A DNA stretch of 64,000 bases from Rhodococcus sp. P-2 (GTDB taxonomy: Bacteria; Actinomycetota; Actinomycetes; Mycobacteriales; Mycobacteriaceae). Numbering within the stretch: position 1 is the stretch's first letter; each line of letters opens with the position of its first letter. The position numbers were made by a program, and so were the translations under genes. Below, piece after piece: positions 57,776-64,000 of this stretch. The notes under the pieces are model-generated. The model saw only the letters and a program-made list of their open reading frames with translations, did not search any database and was not told where the DNA came from. The stretch lies in assembly GCF_016598535.1 (NCBI RefSeq), contig NZ_CP066779.1:1426001-1490000 (forward strand), written 5' to 3'.

Positions 57776-58684
57776 GTGCCCGTGTCGGTACTCGCTGCCG
57801 CGAGCACACCGTCAGTTGCCACCCAGTTATTCGGTAGTGGCCTGATCGGTCTGCGCGAAGGCCTCGAAGCGGGCATCGTGGTGATGATTCTCGCCGCCTA
57901 CCTCGTGAAGGCGCAGCGCAAGGACGCACTCAAATGGGTGTGGCTCGGCGTCGCGATCGCCGTCGCGATGGTGGCGATCATCTTCTTCGCGATCCACTAC
58001 GGAACGTCGACGGTCGACGGCTTGACCGCCGAGATCATCGCAGGTGTTGCCTCCCTGATCGCCGTCGTCATCGTCACGATCATGGTCCTGTGGATGCGCA
58101 CGGCTGCGAAGAACATTTCCGGAGACCTCAAGGCCGGGATGGAAAAGGCTCTCGTTGCAGGCCCGGTCGCCATCTTGTCGCTGGCGTTCTTCGCGGTCGG
58201 TCGTGAAGGCGTCGAGACAGCGTTGCTCATGGTCGGTTACGCCGAGAACACCGCAGGCAGCTCCTGGCCGCTGGTCGGGTTGCTCCTCGGAATTCTCTTG
58301 GCCGCCGTCTTGACCGTCGCCATGTACTTCGGCGCCCTCCGTCTCAACCTGACGACGTTTTTCCGGTACACGGCGATCTTCCTCATCGTCGTTGCCGCCG
58401 GAATCCTCTCGTACGGTGTTCGCGCTCTACAGACCGGAAACGTCCTGCCGGGCGGATCTTCTCTCGCGTTCAACCTGACACCCGGTTACGACCCGTCGAC
58501 CTGGTACGGCACCGTCCTCGCCGGAATCTTCAACTTCCGACCGGATCCGACGGTCCTGCAAGCCGCCGCGTGGCTCGTCTATCTCGTAGTCGTCCTCGCG
58601 CTCTTCCTGCGTCCCCTTCCGCCCAGCCCTTCGGAGCCGGCAACCCCGCCTGCGCACGACACACACGTTCCCGAGAAATCCTGA
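57776..58684 (+). CDS. efeU: EfeU/FTR1-family iron permease
   Basis: 302 aa with seven membrane segments. The two iron-binding REGxE motifs are R27-E-G-L-E31 (IGLREGLEAG) and VGREGVETALL. GTG 57776 has CAGGAG upstream. It imports iron with EfeO and EfeB, whose genes follow directly, and an iron box precedes the operon. Confidence 0.95.
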   Translation: MPVSVLAAASTPSVATQLFGSGLIGLREGLEAGIVVMILAAYLVKAQRKDALKWVWLGVAIAVAMVAIIFFAIHYGTSTVDGLTAEIIAGVASLIAVVIVTIMVLWMRTAAKNISGDLKAGMEKALVAGPVAILSLAFFAVGREGVETALLMVGYAENTAGSSWPLVGLLLGILLAAVLTVAMYFGALRLNLTTFFRYTAIFLIVVAAGILSYGVRALQTGNVLPGGSSLAFNLTPGYDPSTWYGTVLAGIFNFRPDPTVLQAAAWLVYLVVVLALFLRPLPPSPSEPATPPAHDTHVPEKS

Positions 58685-58698
58685 GAGGCACTACCGAC

Positions 58699-59829
58699 AT
58701 GCGTAAATCCACCCTCGTACTGGCCACGGCTGCGGTACTACCCTTCTCTCTCGCCGCGTGCACCGAGAAGACGACGGCGAGCGACGGCGACATCGTCGTC
58801 ACGGCCACCGACGATTCGTGTGACGTCAGTGCCACCACCGGAACCACTGGCAGTTCGACGTTCCAGGTGACGAACAACGGCTCGAAGGTCACCGAGTTCT
58901 ACGTCTTCGCCGAGGGTGACCGAGCGATGGGCGAAGTCGAGAACATCGGCCCCGGCCTTACCCGGCAGCTGATCGTCTCTCTTCCCGAGGCTGCGACCTA
59001 TCAACTCGCGTGCAAGCCGGGCATGGTCGGAACCGGCATCCGTCAGGACTTCGTCGTCACGGGCGATTCGCAGGCGGCCACCGACGAGAGCGGCCAACTC
59101 ACCGAAGCTGCCGACGGCTACCGGCGGTACATCCGCAGCCAGATCGTCGCGCTGCAGGACACCGCAGCTCAGTTCGTCTCCGCCGTTCAGTCCGGCAACG
59201 TCGACCAGGCGAAGGCACTGTTCCCGATCGCACGTACCTACTACGAGCGCATCGAGCCCGAAGCCGAGAGCTTCGGCGAACTCGATCCCAAGCTGGACCT
59301 GCGTGAAGCGGACCTGGAGCCCGGTCAGGTCTGGACAGGATTCCACCGCCTCGAGAAGGACTTGTGGGTGACCGGACTTCAGCCGGATACCAACGCGGTC
59401 GCCGACCAGCTGCTCGAAGACATTCAGTATCTTGCCGATCAGGTGAACGCCGAGGACTACACGATCGATCCCACCAAGATCGCCGGCGACGCTCAAGGGC
59501 TGCTCGACGAGATCTCGACCTCCAAGATCACGGGCGAGGAAGACATCTTCTCGCACACCGACCTCTGGGATTTCCAGGCCAACGTCGACGGCTCGCAAGC
59601 CGCCATTGCAGCACTGAACCCGATTCTGCAGGAACGTAATCCCGAGCTCGCCCAGCGCATCGCGGACCGATTCGCCGACCTCGACGCCGCTCTGGCACAG
59701 TTCCGCGTCGGCGACGGATTCGTGTACTACGACACCGTCACCGAGGCACAGCGTCAGGAACTTTCGCGCAAAATCGATGCCCTGTCCGCCGAGGTCAGCC
59801 AGGTCCAGGAAGTAGTTGCGGGACAGTAG
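58699..59829 (+). CDS. efeO: EfeO: cupredoxin plus M75-peptidase-like lipoprotein
   Basis: 376 aa. Signal peptide with lipobox LAAC, a cupredoxin domain (about 30-125, GDIVVTATDDSCDVS to LACKPGMVGTG) and an M75-like helical domain with the HxxE-type site in WTGFHRLEKDLW. A periplasmic-type iron-handling partner of EfeU. ATG 58699 is 14 bases after the efeU stop, and the efeB ATG follows its own stop immediately. Confidence 0.94.
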   Translation: MRKSTLVLATAAVLPFSLAACTEKTTASDGDIVVTATDDSCDVSATTGTTGSSTFQVTNNGSKVTEFYVFAEGDRAMGEVENIGPGLTRQLIVSLPEAATYQLACKPGMVGTGIRQDFVVTGDSQAATDESGQLTEAADGYRRYIRSQIVALQDTAAQFVSAVQSGNVDQAKALFPIARTYYERIEPEAESFGELDPKLDLREADLEPGQVWTGFHRLEKDLWVTGLQPDTNAVADQLLEDIQYLADQVNAEDYTIDPTKIAGDAQGLLDEISTSKITGEEDIFSHTDLWDFQANVDGSQAAIAALNPILQERNPELAQRIADRFADLDAALAQFRVGDGFVYYDTVTEAQRQELSRKIDALSAEVSQVQEVVAGQ

Positions 59830-61116
59830 ATGACAGATTCACCAGAAGGCACACCGGCTGCGGAAAACCCAGCGCCGCATGCAGTCTCACGGCGCCGACT
59901 GTTCGGCGCCGTGGGAGCCGGGGCGGTCCTGGCCGGTGCCGGCGCCGTCATCGGTCGGGTGACCGCCGACCAGAATTCCGGCACCGATCACGCAGACGTG
60001 GTGGCCTTTCGCGGCGAACATCAGGCAGGTATCACGACGCCTGCCCAGGATCGCATGCACTTCGTCGCTTTCGACGTGACGACGAAGTCGCGCGACGAAC
60101 TGATCACGCTGCTGCAGACGTGGACGGCGATGGCCGAACGGATGACAGCGGGTCAGGAAGCAACCGAGGACGGAGCGACCGGCGACGGACCGTACGCGCC
60201 ACCGAGCGATACCGGTGAGGCACTCGATCTCGCGCCGTCGCAACTCACCCTGACCATCGGATTCGGACCGTCACTTTTCGACGACCGTTTCGGGCTCGCA
60301 GACAAGAAACCTGCTGCCTTGCTCGATCTCCCCCACTTCCGTGCGGACAACCTCGATCCGAATCGCAGCGGGGGCGACATCGCCATCCAAGCGTGCGCCA
60401 ACGATCCCCAGGTTGCCGTCCATGCGATCCGCAACCTCGCGCGAGTCGCGTTCGGGACCGCGTCGGTCAAATGGTCACAACTCGGGTTCGGACGAACGTC
60501 CTCGACCTCGACGACGCAGGCGACACCCCGAAATCTGTTCGGGTTCAAGGACGGAACAGCCAACATCAAGGCAGAAGACCCGGACGCGCTCGCCCAGCAC
60601 GTCTGGGTTGATCCCGCCGACGATCAGGCCTGGATGGCAGGCGGATCATTCCTCGTCGCCAGACGAATCCGCATGCTGATCGAGCAGTGGGATCGCGCAG
60701 TACTCAAGGAACAGGAAGCCGTGATCGGCCGCTCCAAACGCAGTGGAGCGCCACTCGGCGGCAAAGACGAGTTCGACGAACTCGATCTCGATTCCAAGAT
60801 GGGACACGACTTCGTCATCCCGGAGGATTCACACGTGCGTCTGGCCTCTGCCGAGGAACTCGGTGGGATTCAGATCCTGCGCCGCGGATACAACTTCACC
60901 GACGGCTCCGACGGCTTCGGCCACCTGGACGCGGGACTGTTCTTCGTTGCGTACTGCCGGAATCCGGTCGAGCAGTTTGTTCCGATGCAGCAAAACCTTT
61001 CACGACACGACGCGCTGAACGAATACATCCAACACGTCGGTTCTGCCATCTTCGCGTGCCCCGGTGGTCTTGCCGACGGGAGCTACTGGGGCGAAACATT
61101 GTTCAACCCCAAATAG
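59830..61116 (+). CDS. efeB: EfeB: Tat-exported DyP-type heme peroxidase/deferrochelatase
   Basis: 428 aa. A twin-arginine signal (SRRRLFGAVGAGAVLAG) exports the folded heme protein. DyP hallmarks are GFKDGTANIK (distal Asp), the proximal His in the EDSHVRLAS region and ILRRGYNFTDG. It has been linked to ferrous-iron oxidation or heme-iron release in the EfeUOB system. Last gene of the operon; no terminator hairpin is visible in the AT-richer 120 bp downstream. Confidence 0.95.
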   Translation: MTDSPEGTPAAENPAPHAVSRRRLFGAVGAGAVLAGAGAVIGRVTADQNSGTDHADVVAFRGEHQAGITTPAQDRMHFVAFDVTTKSRDELITLLQTWTAMAERMTAGQEATEDGATGDGPYAPPSDTGEALDLAPSQLTLTIGFGPSLFDDRFGLADKKPAALLDLPHFRADNLDPNRSGGDIAIQACANDPQVAVHAIRNLARVAFGTASVKWSQLGFGRTSSTSTTQATPRNLFGFKDGTANIKAEDPDALAQHVWVDPADDQAWMAGGSFLVARRIRMLIEQWDRAVLKEQEAVIGRSKRSGAPLGGKDEFDELDLDSKMGHDFVIPEDSHVRLASAEELGGIQILRRGYNFTDGSDGFGHLDAGLFFVAYCRNPVEQFVPMQQNLSRHDALNEYIQHVGSAIFACPGGLADGSYWGETLFNPK

Positions 61117-61236
61117 TCGATCAATTGGTCCGTTACCATACTTGCTACCAAACTTCGAGTAATTCCATATATCGAACTGATAACAATCTCGGGATCAATG
61201 GTCCCGAAGGTGATATCTCGCCCATACGATCTGCGC

Positions 61237-62064
61237 ATGAGAATTTCAGCACTTCTTCGAATCGCCCTTCTTTCAACGACTCTGGCGACGGCTGCGATTA
61301 CCTTGCCTCCCCTTATGCCGCCAGCACGCGCAGCAGATCGTTTTACGGTCTATGCGTACGACGAGTTCAATGGCCCTGCGAATTCAGCCCCCAACCCAGC
61401 CATCTGGCGATATGAAACCGGCGGAGGTTGGGGGAACAACGAAAAGCAGGTGTACACCGACTCACGGTCCAACTCGAGACTGGATGGGCAAGGAAATCTC
61501 CTCATTCAGGCCCAAAAAGTAGGCAGCACAATCACTTCCGCACGACTTGGAACTTTCGGCAAGGTCGACTTCACTTACGGACTAGTCGAGGCGCGAATAA
61601 AACTGCCGGCAGGAAAGGGCATGCATCCGGCATTCTGGACGCTTGGCACGAATCTATATACCGCCGGTTGGCCCGGCTGTGGCGAAATCGACGCAATCGA
61701 AACCATCAACGATGCGAAAACATACACGAGCGCCGTGCACGGTCCTACCAAATCCGGAACCCGAGTGACCGGCGTTTGGGACCGCAGCGTTGGCGGCGCC
61801 CGACCCGGCACCGACTTCACTGCTTTCCACACCTACGGGATACTCAAACGACCCGGACGAATCGAGACCTACATCGACGGCGTTCGAATGCTGTACCTCG
61901 ATCGGTCACAGGTATCCCGAGCGGAGGCATGGGTGTTCGACGCCCCTGCATACACCTTACTGAATATCGCCGTTGGTGGAACCTGGCCAGGTTTAACCGA
62001 TTCCACCACACCTTGGCCATCCACAATGACTATCGACTACGTACGTTGGTTCCACGAGAACTGA
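61237..62064 (+). CDS. Secreted GH16 family beta-glucanase-like protein
   Basis: 275 aa. A signal peptide (MRISALLRIALLSTT to ARAAD) is followed by a GH16 jelly-roll: GGGWGNNEKQVYTDSRSN, HPAFWTLG, and the retaining catalytic motif G-E-I-D-A-I-E. LNIAVGGTWPG is also typical. Probably an endo-beta-1,3-glucanase type; substrate unproven. An in-frame ATG at 61198 would lengthen the signal by 13 residues. Flanking DNA is more AT-rich than the rest of the window. Confidence 0.9.
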   Translation: MRISALLRIALLSTTLATAAITLPPLMPPARAADRFTVYAYDEFNGPANSAPNPAIWRYETGGGWGNNEKQVYTDSRSNSRLDGQGNLLIQAQKVGSTITSARLGTFGKVDFTYGLVEARIKLPAGKGMHPAFWTLGTNLYTAGWPGCGEIDAIETINDAKTYTSAVHGPTKSGTRVTGVWDRSVGGARPGTDFTAFHTYGILKRPGRIETYIDGVRMLYLDRSQVSRAEAWVFDAPAYTLLNIAVGGTWPGLTDSTTPWPSTMTIDYVRWFHEN

Positions 62065-62073
62065 CACGCGGAG

Positions 62074-63318
62074 TTACAGACATTCATCCAGCAGTGCGGT
62101 GGGATCGCAAGCAACCGCTCGAAGCACCCCCTTGATCGTCTCGGTATCGAATACGTTGCTGTGGAAAGTGACTGAGAGGTGACGCCGCCCATCGATCTCT
62201 GCACCGAGGAACGCGATACCTTCCGCTCCGTATGGGTCGGTAGCTGCCACACACAGCTGATCGCCTGTCCATCTGATTTCATCCGAGTTGGGAAGCCGAC
62301 CTATGTCTGAGTATGAAACGAAGGCGTGAGGCTTGATACCCACGCTCGCCTCGGCGACCGTGGCGTGGGACCTCCCGAGAACCGAAGCGACAGTCGCCTT
62401 CGCACTGATCGCTGAAAGGGTCAGCAACGGGTGACCCGAGACGAGCGCCCCCGCGATACCCCGACTGACCTCCGACAACGTCACGGATTCACCTACCGGA
62501 ACATATTGCCCCACAGCAAAATTACCGTTGACAACGGTCGACGGATGCGCATATCTGCGCGCGTCCATCAACACGAGCGCATGGGACGCGGTTTCCACTC
62601 CATGACCTCGCAATGCAGCAAGAAATGAAAACAGTGTTATCGCGCGCAAAGACGCCGACGGTGCGTGCTCGTCGCGCCAGCAAACTAGTCGATGCGCAAC
62701 GTGCGGATCCATCGGGAGCGAAAGACTGACCGGGGTGGGCCGCCACGGCATTCGGAGAGTCGCCGGAACCGGCTCGATCTCTGTTCCACGCACGTGCGAA
62801 TGCCATCGAACGGCCGCTCCAAGTCGCCGAGGATTGCCGCCAAAAGCACGAATAATTGTGCGCGACAACGGAAATCTTGACTCCACCGAATGCAGAGATG
62901 CGGGTAATTGCCCTGATTGAGCGGTGCTGACAAGGGCAGCCCACAGTCGCGAACCACCGATCCCGTCGGAGATGCCGTGCGAACCCAAACATGCAACATA
63001 CTCCCCGGACGAAACGATCCGGATCGACGAGTGCGTCAAATCCGAATTGAACACGGCGGTCGCAAATCTCGAAATGTCTGCCGCGTCGGTGTGCGGAACT
63101 TCTTCGACTGCCGGGCCAACAGCATCAGGATCGAACAGCCAACGACGGCGAGAGGAATCCGCTCGCAATCCGAACCTCGTCTGCGGACCGATTCGAGCAA
63201 TCTCGATCAACGCACTACGCAGATCACTCGACGAGATGACACCAACTGGTCCGCCGATGACGAGTGCACGATCACGCACCCGCATCTGATCAACTGCAGA
63301 AACCTTGTAACTAGCCAT
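62074..63318 (-). CDS. CoA-dependent acyltransferase-like (condensation/PapA-type fold) protein
   Basis: 414 aa. The H-x3-D-G catalytic motif is HGISDG near residue 115, and the general layout fits the chloramphenicol acetyltransferase/PapA/condensation superfamily. ATG 63318 is 10 bases after the stop of an upstream GH16 gene, so they share a transcript. It may acylate a sugar or lipid; the specific reaction is not known. No carrier-protein or NRPS domains are fused. Confidence 0.7.
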   Translation of the reverse strand: MASYKVSAVDQMRVRDRALVIGGPVGVISSSDLRSALIEIARIGPQTRFGLRADSSRRRWLFDPDAVGPAVEEVPHTDAADISRFATAVFNSDLTHSSIRIVSSGEYVACLGSHGISDGIGGSRLWAALVSTAQSGQLPASLHSVESRFPLSRTIIRAFGGNPRRLGAAVRWHSHVRGTEIEPVPATLRMPWRPTPVSLSLPMDPHVAHRLVCWRDEHAPSASLRAITLFSFLAALRGHGVETASHALVLMDARRYAHPSTVVNGNFAVGQYVPVGESVTLSEVSRGIAGALVSGHPLLTLSAISAKATVASVLGRSHATVAEASVGIKPHAFVSYSDIGRLPNSDEIRWTGDQLCVAATDPYGAEGIAFLGAEIDGRRHLSVTFHSNVFDTETIKGVLRAVACDPTALLDECL

Positions 63319-63327
63319 TATTCACTC

Positions 63328-64000
63328 TCAAGGCGTGAATCGGATCCAGTCGACGGTCAAGGTCGACACATCCGGGGTGGTTGCATCCGTCGGCCCGGGC
63401 CATTCTCCGCCCACCGCAATGTTCATCACGACATAGAACGGCTTGTCGAAAACCCATTTCGAGCCGTCCGGCGCCTCGCTGCGCAAGTACTCGCCCACCA
63501 TTTCACCGTCGATGAAGATCGAGATGGAGTCAGACCTTCTCGTCACCTCGTAAACATGGAAGGTGGTCGAGGCATCACCGCCGAGAAAACCATCCGACGA
63601 CATCTTCCACTTGCCGTCTGTATGTGCAGAAGGATCGGACCACGGACCGTGAATTGCGTTGTGATACTCAGTGGCGTTGTGCACCAACTCCATTACATCG
63701 ATCTCGCCGCTCTCTGGATAGCCCACCGTCGCCAAATTCTCGCCGAGTAACCAGAATGCCGGATGGATTCCCTGCGCCATCGGGAACTTTATTCGGGCAG
63801 AAATCGTGCCCTCTGTGAACGAAAACTTGTCCCTTGTCACGATCCTCGCTGACGTGAATCCCCCCAGGATCCGACGAGCTTCGAGCACGAGGTTACCGTT
63901 TCCATCCAAACGCGCGTTTTCGGCGTTGTCTGTGTAGATCTGCTTCTCCTGATTTCCCCAACCTCCGCCCCCGACATCGAATCCCCACATCGCCGGATCA
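63328..64000 (-). CDS. GH16 family beta-glucanase-like protein (partial; N-terminus beyond window)
   Basis: 224 codons are visible and the frame is open to the window edge (reading DPAMWGFDVG). GGGGWGNQEKQIYTD, HPAFWLLGEN and the catalytic G-E-I-D-V-M-E are intact. A paralogue of the GH16 gene at 61237, facing it across the acyltransferase gene. The signal peptide should lie outside the window. Confidence 0.9.
   Translation of the reverse strand, partial: DPAMWGFDVGGGGWGNQEKQIYTDNAENARLDGNGNLVLEARRILGGFTSARIVTRDKFSFTEGTISARIKFPMAQGIHPAFWLLGENLATVGYPESGEIDVMELVHNATEYHNAIHGPWSDPSAHTDGKWKMSSDGFLGGDASTTFHVYEVTRRSDSISIFIDGEMVGEYLRSEAPDGSKWVFDKPFYVVMNIAVGGEWPGPTDATTPDVSTLTVDWIRFTP

Overview
The window reads as chromosomal DNA of a high-GC, mycolic-acid-type actinobacterium, most likely Rhodococcus or a close relative. 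I infer this from the mycothiol S-conjugate amidase gene, the short Z-prenyl diphosphate synthase, several F420-type oxidoreductases, frequent GTG starts with 4-base stop/start overlaps, and a gene order that, from memory, follows the Mycobacterium tuberculosis Rv1110-Rv1071c and Rv1026-Rv1022 blocks. There is no insertion sequence, prophage or CRISPR array.

Layout. 1-7 kb: sbcD-sbcC (C-terminal part of SbcC lies outside the window), a DUF6542 membrane protein, ispH, and a Rv1109c-like protein-xseA-xseB operon. 7-17 kb: a DUF4245 protein, glpX and fumC, then an accessory block of F420-type redox genes, a TetR-MFS pair, a lipoprotein serine hydrolase, an epoxide-hydrolase-like protein and a carboxymuconolactone decarboxylase-like protein. 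17-31 kb: phoH2 (PIN+PhoH), a LuxR regulator with an amidase, glyA, a DUF885 metallopeptidase-like gene, coaA, a Z-prenyl diphosphate synthase, a hemolysin III/TrhA gene behind a perfect 28-bp palindrome, a DUF255 thioredoxin-fold protein, mca, a DUF4307 protein and greA. 31-45 kb: a lytic transglycosylase-NlpC/P60 fusion, a split and diverged ApbE-like unit, threonine ammonia-lyase, metB, cbs, a GDSL hydrolase, a thiolase, an enoyl-CoA hydratase, a Bax-inhibitor-like protein, an RsmC/RlmG-type methyltransferase, a nitroreductase, an LLM oxidoreductase and an SDR enzyme.

45-53 kb is the least ordinary part. Two tandem membrane GGDEF-EAL genes overlap by 8 bases. The first keeps a good GGDEF motif but has a degenerate EAL domain. 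The second keeps both catalytic signatures but is cut by one in-frame TGA where a Trp codon is expected. A TerD protein follows, then a run of very small genes (a 64-aa membrane peptide, an unlisted 37-aa hydrophobic peptide with its own ribosome site and terminator, and a 67-aa zinc-ribbon protein), a secreted Gly-rich protein and a tRNA-Leu(UAA) with a short variable loop.

53-61 kb returns to conserved genes: ppx, DUF501, a DivIC/FtsB-like protein, eno, an LpqU-like transglycosylase, and efeUOB behind an IdeR/DtxR-type iron box. The right edge (61-64 kb) holds two secreted GH16 beta-glucanase-like genes flanking a CoA-dependent acyltransferase-like gene. That unit has a more AT-rich upstream region and may be an acquired polysaccharide module.
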